Shown in pieces: positions 7,062 to 13,902 of a stretch of DNA of 61,759 nucleotides; positions within the stretch are counted from its first letter, which is position 1; the number at the start of each line of letters is the position of its first letter. The notes under the pieces are model-generated. The model searched no databases, was not told where the DNA came from, and saw nothing but the letters and a program-made list of their open reading frames with translations. Made by a program: the position numbers and the translations under genes. The stretch covers positions 1-61,759 of the forward strand of contig JBAJNM010000008.1 in assembly GCA_036881865.1 (NCBI GenBank), written 5' to 3'. The stretch is from Parvularculales bacterium. GTDB taxonomy: Bacteria > Pseudomonadota > Alphaproteobacteria > JAPOUT01 > JBAJNM01.

Positions 7062-8361
7062 AGTTTGCCGCCGGTTGAGACTTCCCTGAAGGACGCGGGC
7101 CCGTGAAGCCAAACAGATGCCCTGCCACGCGGCGCATCTGAATTTCTTCCGACCCTTCGGTAATTCTGTACCGCCGGTGATGGCGGTAGATGTGCTCGAA
7201 AGGCATGTGACGCGAGTACCCCATGCCGCCGTGCACCTGCATGGCCGTATCGGCGGCCTGACAGACCAACCGGTTGGCACGGTAGTTACACATGGAGACC
7301 TTGTCGGACAGGTTGACCGCTACGTCCTTTTTTTCCATGTGGTCCATCTGCCAGGCGGTCTTGTATATCAGCGTGCGCAATAATTCGCATTCGGTGTGCA
7401 GTTCCACAAGGGGAAACTGGATTGCCTGATTGGCCGCCAACGGTTTGCCGAACGGTTTGCGGGCGCGGGCATAGGCGACGCTCTCGTTGATGCAATATTG
7501 CGCCGCTCCCACTCCGGACGCGGCCTGACGGATGCGGTTTTCATGAACAAAATGCTGCGCCAAGGCAAGCCCTCCGCCGGGCCGGCCGAACACGGCGTCC
7601 TCCGGCACCCATACATCCGTCAGCGAGATGCGCGGATGGTCTGTCGGCATGTTGAATGTCCAGAGATATTCCTCAATTTTAAATCCCGGGGTGCCGGTCG
7701 GCGTGAGCAAGCATGTTATGCCGGAAGCATCACCCGGAGCGCCACCGGTGCGGGCGAAAATCATATCGTGGGTGGCGACATGAAGCCCCGTGTTCCACAT
7801 TTTCTCGCCATTAATCAGCCAGCCATCGACTCCGTTGCGCTGTTCCGGCACGGCGGCGGTTTCCATCCATGTGGCATCGGACCCGTGGGCGGGTTCGGTC
7901 AACCCGAAAGCCACGCGGTGGGTGCCCGCCAACATGCCGCCGATGAACTCTTCTTTCTGGGCGGGCGTGCCGAAATCACGGAACATCAAAACCTGCGGGA
8001 AATTACCGACAATAGAACTCTCGTTTTGCAAATCATTGTGCAGGCCCAGTCCTTTGGCCGCGAGGTGTTCACGAATGACCGCCATGGCAAGGTTAGACCC
8101 ATTTTGGCCGCCATATTCCACGGGCAAGGCAAAGCGCAAATGACCCGCCGCATCGGCGCGGCGACGCATCTCGGCCAGCAAGGCCTCCCAGTCCTCATGC
8201 GGCAAGCCGCCCTTATCCCAATCCGTGCGGGCGTATTCCCGGCGATGGTCAAAGAAGCGGATATTGTCGTCCTGCTGCTCAAGAGGTTTAATCTCGCGGG
8301 CGATGAACTCATCCAACTCCGCAAGATAGGTCTTAATTTCCGAAGGTATTGTGAAATCCAT
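7060..8361 (-). CDS. Acyl-CoA dehydrogenase family protein
   Basis: This 433-residue flavoprotein belongs to the acyl-CoA dehydrogenase superfamily, which introduces the alpha,beta double bond into acyl-CoA using FAD and passes electrons to ETF. It shows the N-terminal helical domain, the FAD/substrate strand region VAFGLTEPAHGSDA, WLINGEKMWNTG in the middle domain, and the C-terminal helical domain with FGKPLAANQAIQF. MQVHGGMGYSRHMPFE and the ending YRITEGSEEIQ follow; Glu in TEGSEE is the likely catalytic base. Length fits the family. Chain-length specificity cannot be read from sequence. It stands alone, convergent to the small secreted protein. Confidence 0.9.
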   Translation of the reverse strand: MDFTIPSEIKTYLAELDEFIAREIKPLEQQDDNIRFFDHRREYARTDWDKGGLPHEDWEALLAEMRRRADAAGHLRFALPVEYGGQNGSNLAMAVIREHLAAKGLGLHNDLQNESSIVGNFPQVLMFRDFGTPAQKEEFIGGMLAGTHRVAFGLTEPAHGSDATWMETAAVPEQRNGVDGWLINGEKMWNTGLHVATHDMIFARTGGAPGDASGITCLLTPTGTPGFKIEEYLWTFNMPTDHPRISLTDVWVPEDAVFGRPGGGLALAQHFVHENRIRQAASGVGAAQYCINESVAYARARKPFGKPLAANQAIQFPLVELHTECELLRTLIYKTAWQMDHMEKKDVAVNLSDKVSMCNYRANRLVCQAADTAMQVHGGMGYSRHMPFEHIYRHHRRYRITEGSEEIQMRRVAGHLFGFTGPRPSGKSQPAAN

Positions 8362-8695
8362 AAATGTTGCCCGCTCTCCGCTCTCTACTTTTCATGACGT
8401 GACCGGCCACTCGCCGTGAGCCGCTCCCCGTGAGCCACTACCGCAATTATTATGGGAGCAAGCCCCGTCCGCGTCACTTTGTTTTTTTCCCCTGTTTTTG
8501 GCCTGTCAAAACGCCTCCCGAAGAGGGTAGTCTATATGTATAAAACATTGATAAGGCACAATATTTAGTAGTGAACAAAGGACGAAACCAGGCCTGAACT
8601 GATTCGTACACTGTTTATTCTCCATAGGTTCACCCTGGAGGGGTATTCTCAAGAGCCATTGCCGTTAGCCGTTTTTCCCTGTAGAGATTATTGCC
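8362..8695. other. Divergent intergenic region, no gene seen
   Basis: This 334-base gap separates the acyl-CoA dehydrogenase (leftward) from the TerB-like gene (rightward) and must hold both promoters. The short words CCGTGAGCC occur twice near 8415 and 8429, and A+T-rich sequence that could hold -10 boxes lies at 8530-8575. I see no open frame with a ribosome site and no recognisable RNA. Confidence 0.4.
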
Positions 8696-9166
8696 ATGCT
8701 AAACAAACTTCGTGATCTATTCCGCCAGACACCTCCTGTTGAGGCCGATAACGACCCCTCCGAGGTTCATCTGGCCTGTGTGTGCCTGATGATCAGGGCG
8801 GCACGTATTGACGGCGATTATACAGACCGTGAGCAGGCGAGCGTGCGCGATGCGGCACACACCCTAACCGGCCTGACTGACGATGACCTGCACGACCTCA
8901 TCGCCAGAGCCGAGAAGGATGAACATGATGCCAGCGATTTATACCGCTGGACCCGCCACATCAACCGGGCTTTCACGGAAGAGGAAAAAATCCACCTCCT
9001 TGAGGGCCTATGGCAAATTGCGGTCAGCGAGGGGGGTATTCATCATTATGAAGCAAACCTATTGCGGCGGGTTACAGGACTGATATACATTCCTGATCGT
9101 GAGTCGGGCGTAGCGCGGCAGCGGGTTATGGCGCGTCTTGGCAAAGCCGATGTGATGCCTACATAA
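8696..9166 (+). CDS. TerB-like (tellurite resistance/co-chaperone DjlA N-terminal) domain protein
   Basis: The 156-residue protein is a single all-helical TerB-type domain. It shows the typical opening [21 protein letters not shown] near 27-47, the acid motif DGDYTDRE being the likely metal-binding helix hairpin. The second half has [23 protein letters not shown] and the ending [16 protein letters not shown]. No transmembrane segment is present, so it is probably cytoplasmic. Proteins of this type are common beside core genes in alphaproteobacteria and their function is not established. The TerB name does not imply tellurite resistance here. It precedes fdxA by 56 bases. Confidence 0.8.
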   Translation: MLNKLRDLFRQTPPVEADNDPSEVHLACVCLMIRAARIDGDYTDREQASVRDAAHTLTGLTDDDLHDLIARAEKDEHDASDLYRWTRHINRAFTEEEKIHLLEGLWQIAVSEGGIHHYEANLLRRVTGLIYIPDRESGVARQRVMARLGKADVMPT

Positions 9167-9180
9167 TAGTATGCTACTAT
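9166..9180. promoter_or_regulatory. Inverted repeat upstream of fdxA
   Basis: ATAGTA and TACTAT flank TGC, giving a 15-base near-palindrome 42 bases upstream of the fdxA start, in an A+T-rich stretch suited to a promoter. It could be an operator. It does not match the Irr, RirA or Fur box consensus I know. Confidence 0.25.
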
Positions 9181-9222
9181 AAATATACCAATTACAGACC
9201 GGCTGACACCGGCAGGGAGATC

Positions 9223-9561
9223 ATGACCTATATCGTTACGGAGAATTGCATCAAGTGCAAATACATGGACTGTGTGGAAGTCTGCCCCGTGGATTGCTTT
9301 TATGAAGGCGAGAACATGCTGGTTATTCACCCGGATGAATGTATTGACTGCGGGGTGTGCGAGCCGGAATGTCCGGCGGAGGCTATCAAGGCCGATACCG
9401 AGCCAGGTCTTGAGGAATGGCTGGCCATAAACACCGAATATGCGAGCCGGTGGCCTAACATTTCCGTGTCACGGGAGCCTCCGGCGGATGGCGAGCAGTA
9501 TGACGGGGTTGCTGATAAATATAAACGCTTTTTCAGTGCGGAGCCGGGCGATGGGGACTAG
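9223..9561 (+). CDS. fdxA: Seven-iron ferredoxin FdxA
   Basis: This 112-residue protein is an FdxA-type 7Fe-8S ferredoxin, a small cytoplasmic electron carrier. The N-terminus [17 protein letters not shown] with [10 protein letters not shown] provides the 3Fe-4S-type ligands. [15 protein letters not shown] provides the 4Fe-4S ligands. The C-terminal extension with [17 protein letters not shown] is characteristic of FdxA. The order fdxA-carD-rpoH-like, seen here, recurs in alphaproteobacteria. AGGGAGATC just before the ATG is the ribosome site. The redox partner is unknown. Confidence 0.95.
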   Translation: MTYIVTENCIKCKYMDCVEVCPVDCFYEGENMLVIHPDECIDCGVCEPECPAEAIKADTEPGLEEWLAINTEYASRWPNISVSREPPADGEQYDGVADKYKRFFSAEPGDGD

Positions 9562-9636
9562 CGTTTAACGCAAACCTGTGATACTGTGGCATTTTCCGGG
9601 CGAGGGGTTCAGGAAAAACAGGTGTAATCGGGTGCG

Positions 9637-10878
9637 GTGTCGGGCATGGTCCGTAAAATCGGGGTAAAAACAACCAAGGGAAGCGCCAAAACCCCTAAGG
9701 GGAAGGTAGCGTCCGGCAGCAAGGGCGGAGGCGGCAAGGCGTCCGTATCCTCCAAATCCGTGCGCAAAAAGCCAACCACAAAGAAGAAAGTCATGGCCAA
9801 AAAAACAGCGGCTAAAAAGCCGATCGCTAAAAAAGCGGCCGTGAAAAAGGCCGTCACGAAGACATCTGCCGCTAAAAAAGCGGCGGTGAAATCCACGGCT
9901 AAAAAAACAGCGGCTAAAAAAACCGTAGCCAAAAAGGCGGTTGCCAAAAAAACGGCCCCTAAAAAGGTAGCCACCAAAAAAGCCGTAACCAAGAAGGCCG
10001 CGAAGACCGCCAAGAACCCGGCGGTGAAAAAGGCTGCCGCCAAGACATCTGCCACTAAAAAAGCGGCGGTGAAATCTGCCTCTAAAAAAACAGCGGCTAA
10101 AAAAACCGTAGCCAAAAAGGCGGTTGCCAAAAAAACGGCCGCTAAAAAAGTAGCCGCAAAAAAAACACCGGCCAAAAAAGCCACATCAAAAAAGACAGCA
10201 CCCAAAACAGCAGCCAAAAATGTTGCGGCGAAAACAACAGATGCCAAAACACAAACCCGGAAAGCGCCGCCTCAAGCAGCCGCCAAGCCCAAGACCACTC
10301 CCCCAGCCGCGCAAGATAGCGAACAGAGGTTCACCGCTCAGGAGCATATCGTCTACCCAGCCCATGGTGTCGGGCAGATTATCAACATCGACAATAAGGA
10401 GATTGCGGGCATCAAACTGGAATTTTACGTCGTTAATTTTGAGCGTGACAAAATGACATTGCACATTCCCACCGGCAAGGCGGTTCAGGCGGGAATGCGT
10501 AAACTGGCAAACCCCGAGACCGTGAAGGCGGCTGAGACCAAACTGCAAGGACGGGCCCGCATCAAGCGCACCATGTGGAGCCGCCGTGCTCAAGGATATG
10601 AAGCCAAAATCAATTCGGGCAATTTGCTTGCCATTTCTGAAGTGGTGCGCGATTTATTCCGCTCCGACAGCCAGCCCGAGCAGTCTTATTCCGAGCGCCA
10701 GCTTTATGAGGCGGCCCTCAACCGCATGGCTTGCGAGATAGCGGTTATCAAGGATATGACCGTTGAGGAAGCCGTTGAGTATCTGGAGGGTATTTTAGGC
10801 CGTGCCAGCGAGGTGGCCGAAAATGCGGAAAAAAAAGCGGCCGATGGTGCGGCATCCACCGATAAGGCCAAGACGTAG
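9637..10878 (+). CDS. CarD-family transcription regulator with histone-H1-like N-terminal tail
   Basis: The 413-residue protein has two unlike halves. Residues 1 to about 225 are almost pure Lys/Ala/Thr/Pro in KKTAAKK-type repeats, like the tail of histone H1 and bacterial H1-like proteins. From about 232 (FTAQEHIVYPAHGVGQI) to 395 it is a full CarD/CdnL domain, with the RNA-polymerase-interacting Tudor-like part and the helical DNA-binding part (MWSRRAQGYEAKINSG). CarD proteins bind the RNA polymerase beta subunit and stabilise the open promoter complex. The tail should bind DNA nonspecifically, but that is inference. The start is GTG 9637 or ATG 9646; neither has a strong ribosome site. The gene sits between fdxA and the sigma factor, as in relatives. 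The tail region holds a 114-bp direct repeat. Confidence 0.9.
   Translation: MSGMVRKIGVKTTKGSAKTPKGKVASGSKGGGGKASVSSKSVRKKPTTKKKVMAKKTAAKKPIAKKAAVKKAVTKTSAAKKAAVKSTAKKTAAKKTVAKKAVAKKTAPKKVATKKAVTKKAAKTAKNPAVKKAAAKTSATKKAAVKSASKKTAAKKTVAKKAVAKKTAAKKVAAKKTPAKKATSKKTAPKTAAKNVAAKTTDAKTQTRKAPPQAAAKPKTTPPAAQDSEQRFTAQEHIVYPAHGVGQIINIDNKEIAGIKLEFYVVNFERDKMTLHIPTGKAVQAGMRKLANPETVKAAETKLQGRARIKRTMWSRRAQGYEAKINSGNLLAISEVVRDLFRSDSQPEQSYSERQLYEAALNRMACEIAVIKDMTVEEAVEYLEGILGRASEVAENAEKKAADGAASTDKAKT
9859..9972 (+). repeat. 114-bp direct repeat in the carD tail, copy 1
   Basis: This stretch, starting AAGACATCTGCC, recurs almost unchanged at 10042-10155 (183 bases later, a multiple of three). It codes for the KTSAAKKAAV to KKVA block of the lysine-rich tail and points to expansion by in-frame duplication. 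Confidence 0.85.
10042..10155 (+). repeat. 114-bp direct repeat in the carD tail, copy 2
   Basis: This is the second copy of the repeat at 9859-9972, differing at only a few positions. Because both are in frame, recombination between them would change tail length by 61 residues without breaking the CarD domain. Confidence 0.85.
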
Positions 10879-10918
10879 ATTAGTCACAAAGTAGATTAAT
10901 CATAAACCAGACTCTATA

Positions 10919-11782
10919 ATGATCCGGTTACGAGTGAGCGGACACATGGTGAGTGAAGAAGCAAATATCTGGCGTAGTTGCCGTTTTTTAATCAGACGTG
11001 CAACCCAGGCGTCTATCCTGACTCCCTACCGAGAGAGGGAACTGGCCCGCCTGTGGATTACGGAGCAAGACGAAACCGCTCTTCACGAGCTGGTCAATTC
11101 TTATTTGCGCCTTGCTATCGCCATGGCTAAGCGTTTTCGACATTATGGTTTGCCCGTTAGTGATCTGGTGCAGGAAGCCAGCGTGGGTTTGATGCAGGCG
11201 GCGCAACGTTTTGAGCCGGACCGCGGCGTGCGATTTTCGGTTTATGCGGGTCTGTGGATTCGCTCTACGATTCAGGATTACGTGTTGCGTAACTGGTCTA
11301 TCGTACGCACCGGTACGACAAAAGCGCATAGAGCGTTGTTTTTTAACCTCAATCGTCTGAAGGCTCTTCTAAACGAGACCGGCGATATGCCTCTTAGTCT
11401 GCAAAACAGGCAGGAGATTGCGCGCCGGTTACAGGTGCCTCCGGCTGAGGTGGATGCGATGGAGGCGCGCCTTTCAGCACGGGACCAGTCGCTGGATACC
11501 CATCAGGATATTTTGCATTGCCCACAGCCTCTGCCGGAAGAGACCGCCATCGAAAACCACGACAGAGCCGTATGGCGTGACTGGTTGTATTCGGCTCTCA
11601 AGCAGCTGAGCGAGCGGGAGCAGATTGTCATACGCTTGCGGCGTCTTCAGGAGGAGACCGTCACTCTGGAACGTCTGGGAGAATATCTGGGCGTTTCAAA
11701 ACAGCGTGTGCGTCAGATTGAGCAACGGGCGCTGGACAAACTGTGTGCAGCTTTGCCCCAATATTTAACCGCCGGACTTTGA
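10919..11782 (+). CDS. RpoH-type alternative sigma factor (sigma-32 family)
   Basis: The 287-residue protein is a group 3/RpoH-like sigma factor. Region 2 is YLRLAIAMAKRFRHYGLPVSDLVQEASVGL through RFSVYAGLWIRSTIQDYVLRNWS. The RpoH box follows as VRTGTTKAHRALFFNLNRLK. Region 4 has LSEREQIVIRLRRLQ and the helix-turn-helix LERLGEYLGVSKQRVRQIEQ. RpoH2-type factors in alphaproteobacteria direct oxidative and heat stress genes. Its position just after carD and near fdxA matches that kind of locus. ATG 10919 has no clear ribosome site; ATG 10946 or GTG 10949 are possible starts that would remove 9 or 10 residues. No anti-sigma gene is visible next to it. Confidence 0.88.
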   Translation: MIRLRVSGHMVSEEANIWRSCRFLIRRATQASILTPYRERELARLWITEQDETALHELVNSYLRLAIAMAKRFRHYGLPVSDLVQEASVGLMQAAQRFEPDRGVRFSVYAGLWIRSTIQDYVLRNWSIVRTGTTKAHRALFFNLNRLKALLNETGDMPLSLQNRQEIARRLQVPPAEVDAMEARLSARDQSLDTHQDILHCPQPLPEETAIENHDRAVWRDWLYSALKQLSEREQIVIRLRRLQEETVTLERLGEYLGVSKQRVRQIEQRALDKLCAALPQYLTAGL

Positions 11783-11862
11783 TCTCCTTGTACGTAACAG
11801 GGAATATAGTTCCGGATGGTAAACACAAAGGACAGATAGCAAAAATAATTTTTGTTTATCTT

Positions 11863-12012
11863 ATGGCGAGTTATAAACAACATAACCCCAGCGGTTTGAT
11901 TGCCTCCTGTTACGTGTTAGACCATGAACACGGGGAAAAGATATCCGCCCTCATTTCCTGGCCGGTTGAAAGCCTTATGATAGCAGAGGGTTCAAAGGTT
12001 TCGATGAATTGA
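11863..12012 (+). CDS. Possible 49-residue hypothetical protein (doubtful)
   Basis: An ATG-started frame beginning MASYKQHNPSGLIAS lies in the gap between the sigma factor and the zinc-ribbon protein. There is no visible ribosome site, the sequence matches nothing I know, and an alternative longer frame would overlap the sigma gene. It may be a chance ORF. Confidence 0.2.
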   Translation: MASYKQHNPSGLIASCYVLDHEHGEKISALISWPVESLMIAEGSKVSMN

Positions 12013-12087
12013 CGCGTAAGGAACAGGATGAAATGAAAACGAGAGTTATAAGAATTACATTTAATACGCCAAAAGAGGGGGGTTTTT

Positions 12088-12282
12088 ATGACCAAACTCT
12101 TTGAATGTCCGGCATGTGAAAAGCCGGTGAAGCCGGACGGAGAGACCTGCCCTAACTGCGGGGCAGCGCTGGAACTACCACCAGAATTTTTGAAACAACA
12201 GAATGATCCGACAATGCTTATCGGCTGCTTTGGAATAGCCTTTTTAACGGTTCTTGCCCTTATTGTGGGTGTAGCGGTTTAA
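12088..12282 (+). CDS. Small zinc-ribbon membrane protein
   Basis: The 64-residue product has an N-terminal zinc ribbon, FECPACEKPV plus ETCPNCGAAL, giving two CxxC pairs about 16 residues apart. A short linker and one hydrophobic C-terminal helix (LIGCFGIAFLTVLALIVGVAV) follow. A ribosome site AGAGGGGGG lies just upstream of the ATG. It is probably an inner-membrane protein with the zinc ribbon in the cytoplasm. The function is unknown. Small zinc-ribbon/TM proteins like this are widespread and poorly characterised. Confidence 0.65.
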   Translation: MTKLFECPACEKPVKPDGETCPNCGAALELPPEFLKQQNDPTMLIGCFGIAFLTVLALIVGVAV

Positions 12283-12337
12283 CCCGGCTTCAAAAAAAGG
12301 AAAAGTGACCGGCTGTTTTCGGCATGCCGGAAGACAT

Positions 12338-12374
12338 AAAAAAAGGCGACACTGCTAACGCAGAGCCGCCTTTT
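12338..12374 (-). terminator. Rho-independent terminator for the gene at 12401
   Basis: On the reverse strand AAAAGGCG (from 12374) pairs with CGCCTTTT (to 12341) around an 18-base loop and is followed by a seven-T run. It lies 27 bases after the stop of the repeat protein. The same hairpin could also stop transcription arriving from the zinc-ribbon gene. Confidence 0.85.
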
Positions 12375-12400
12375 CTCAAATTATATAACCGCTTTTAGGG

Positions 12401-12736
12401 TTACCGGGCACCCTCGACTTCTTCGAGGTCTTCAATCAGGCGGTTAAGCTGTCCGCCGTCGTCCCACCAATTCTCAATGGTGTTGCCCCAGGATTCAAAC
12501 TCACTTTTGAATCCAGCTCCAACGTGGGTGGCATGAGCAGGCGTAATAACACCCAGACTGCCAATCTCGTCGAGGTCTTCAATCAGGCGGTTAAGCTGTC
12601 CGCCGTCGTCCCACCAGTTTTCAATGGTGTTGCCCCAGGATTCAAACTCATTTTTGAACCCGGTTCCAACGTGGGTGGCATGGGCCGTTGAGGCCGTAAA
12701 CGCCATTACAAAAGCAATTGAAAGTAATGTTTTCAT
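12401..12736 (-). CDS. Small secreted protein of two near-identical 36-residue modules
   Basis: The 111-residue product begins with a signal peptide (MKTLLSIAFVMAFTASTAHA). The mature part is two almost identical units, each THVGxGFKxEFESWGNTIEN followed by WWDDGGQLNRLIEDL. They are separated by DEIGSLGVITPAHA. The middle ITPAHA repeats the cleavage-like AHA that ends the signal peptide, so each unit follows an AHA. The protein at 6730 shares the signal type and an ITPAHA between its two modules. No family is recognised. It could be a precursor cut into two amphipathic, acidic, Trp-rich peptides, or simply a duplicated exported domain. A strong ribosome site (AAAGGAG) precedes the ATG and a terminator follows. 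Confidence 0.75.
   Translation of the reverse strand: MKTLLSIAFVMAFTASTAHATHVGTGFKNEFESWGNTIENWWDDGGQLNRLIEDLDEIGSLGVITPAHATHVGAGFKSEFESWGNTIENWWDDGGQLNRLIEDLEEVEGAR
12423..12535 (-). repeat. 113-bp direct repeat in the secreted repeat protein, copy 2 (C-terminal)
   Basis: This copy codes for the second THVGAGFKSEF module. It matches 12570-12682 with only a few differences, mostly near the FKSEF codons. The period is 147 bp (49 codons), so the duplication is in frame and recent. Confidence 0.85.
12570..12682 (-). repeat. 113-bp direct repeat in the secreted repeat protein, copy 1 (N-terminal)
   Basis: This copy codes for the first THVGTGFKNEF module immediately after the signal peptide and extends into the AHA codons of the signal peptide itself. 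That explains why a second AHA appears before the other copy. Confidence 0.85.
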
Positions 12737-13044
12737 GATTAGAGACTCCTTTAGTCCTAGTTAGCTAAACCGGAAAATCCGGCTGATTTCCATATTACCA
12801 CCTTAATCCATAACACAACATCAAACCGCTTCACAATTCGGTTATATAGTTGTTATCACCCCCAGTTCTCCAGAGGGGACGGTGCTGATTCACGTCACAA
12901 CAACAAGAGAAATCAGTAAAAGGATGAAAATATCCAGAGATTCTCCAGAGTTAGAATAGAGCTTCTATTTGTTTGATTATTTTAAGTATTTGGTCATTCT
13001 ACACTTTAGTAACCAACCCGAAATCCCTTGATTCAACCTTATTT
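12737..13044 (-). promoter_or_regulatory. Leader/promoter region of the secreted repeat protein
   Basis: This 308-base gap lies upstream of the repeat protein and downstream of the ankyrin gene, both leftward. CCGGA (12770-12774) and TCCGG (12778-12782) form a short hairpin in the probable 5' leader, about 34 bases before the ATG. The core GCCGGATTTTCCGG also appears in the terminator at 7029. No further gene is seen. Confidence 0.35.
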
Positions 13045-13518
13045 TTAACGGTGTTGAGCCTCTTTAAGGCGCTGGAAAACTTCAGTATTTTTGAGAGCCT
13101 CATTGATCCTGGCATAATAAAAAGGTGTGTACCCCGCTGAATCACGCGCCGCGCCATCGGCCCCACGGTTCAGTAACGCTTCCACTACCGCCGGTGTTTT
13201 GCTAAAGCGCCCCGCAACATGCAGAGGCGTTAACCCATTAACCTTATCACGAGCCTCTATATCAGCCCCATGGTCCAGCAACAGTTCCACCACTGCCGGC
13301 GTCTGGCTGACCGCTGCGGCCCCGTGAAGGGGCGTTAAACCATTCTTATTGCGTCCATTGATATCAGCGCCCCGGCCGAGAGCGGTCTCTACATCGGCCG
13401 CCGTGGCCGTCTTCCAAAATGATATATCCAGCAACGCATTGTCTTGCGCCCAGAGGTGGGAGTGTGAGACCGCTAACAATAACAGACACCCCAAAAAGAT
13501 ACTCGCTTTTGTTTTCAT
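13045..13518 (-). CDS. Secreted ankyrin-repeat protein (short paralogue)
   Basis: The 157-residue product starts with a signal peptide (MKTKASIFLGCLLLLAVSHS ending near WAQ). A partial repeat follows (FWKTATAADVETALGRGADI), then ankyrin repeats with the LTPLHGAA and LTPLHVAG cores and a degenerate capping repeat (YTPFYYARINEAL). The signal peptide, linker and cap closely match the larger protein at 33299-34183, so the two are paralogues. Exported ankyrin proteins usually bind other proteins in the periplasm or outside the cell; the partner here is unknown. It ends in QRLKEAQHR, like the paralogue ending RLNEAQY. Confidence 0.88.
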   Translation of the reverse strand: MKTKASIFLGCLLLLAVSHSHLWAQDNALLDISFWKTATAADVETALGRGADINGRNKNGLTPLHGAAAVSQTPAVVELLLDHGADIEARDKVNGLTPLHVAGRFSKTPAVVEALLNRGADGAARDSAGYTPFYYARINEALKNTEVFQRLKEAQHR

Positions 13519-13802
13519 GTCGAATTCCTTGCCTTACATCTCTCAACGGGATCTATCATATTAGATCTCCCAGCTTTGTTAATACCAATATCACCGTCGG
13601 GCGATGTTGTAACCGGCTTCCGACTCCGCCCCGGCAATCCCGAGAGTAGCCCTGACGGGCGCACCCCGGCAGGCCCACAACATTAGGGCTCACCATGAGC
13701 TTTTACGGAAAGATTGCAGCATAAACAATAAGTGTGGTGGATGTCCACGGAGTTGCTCCTGTTTTGTTTTACCATCTCCGCTATTATACATTTCACTAAC
13801 GA

Positions 13803-13879
13803 GGCCCCGTAGCTCAGCAGGATAGAGCGACGGATTCCTAATCCGTAGGTCACAGGTTCGAATCCTGTCGGGGTCACCA
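13803..13879 (+). tRNA. tRNA-Arg (anticodon CCU)
   Basis: The 77-base sequence folds as a complete cloverleaf: acceptor GGCCCCG/CGGGGTC with one G-T pair, D-arm GCTC/GAGC, anticodon stem ACGGA/TCCGT with loop TTCCTAA, T-arm ACAGG/CCTGT with loop TTCGAAT, discriminator A and an encoded CCA. The anticodon CCT reads AGG. A GCGCC/GGCGC hairpin at 13883-13898 follows but has no T-run. Confidence 0.97.
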
Positions 13880-13902
13880 CCAGCGCCCTCTCCGGCGCAT
13901 TG

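Noticed and set aside
9609-10247. Reverse-strand ORF of hydrophobic FLAAVFLAT repeats
   Set aside because: It is the shadow of the lysine/alanine-rich carD tail. Low-complexity codons on one strand give hydrophobic codons on the other.
11743-12012. 89-residue ORF beginning inside the sigma-factor gene
   Set aside because: It overlaps the conserved sigma region 4 end and has no ribosome site; only the shorter 11863 start is kept, at low confidence.
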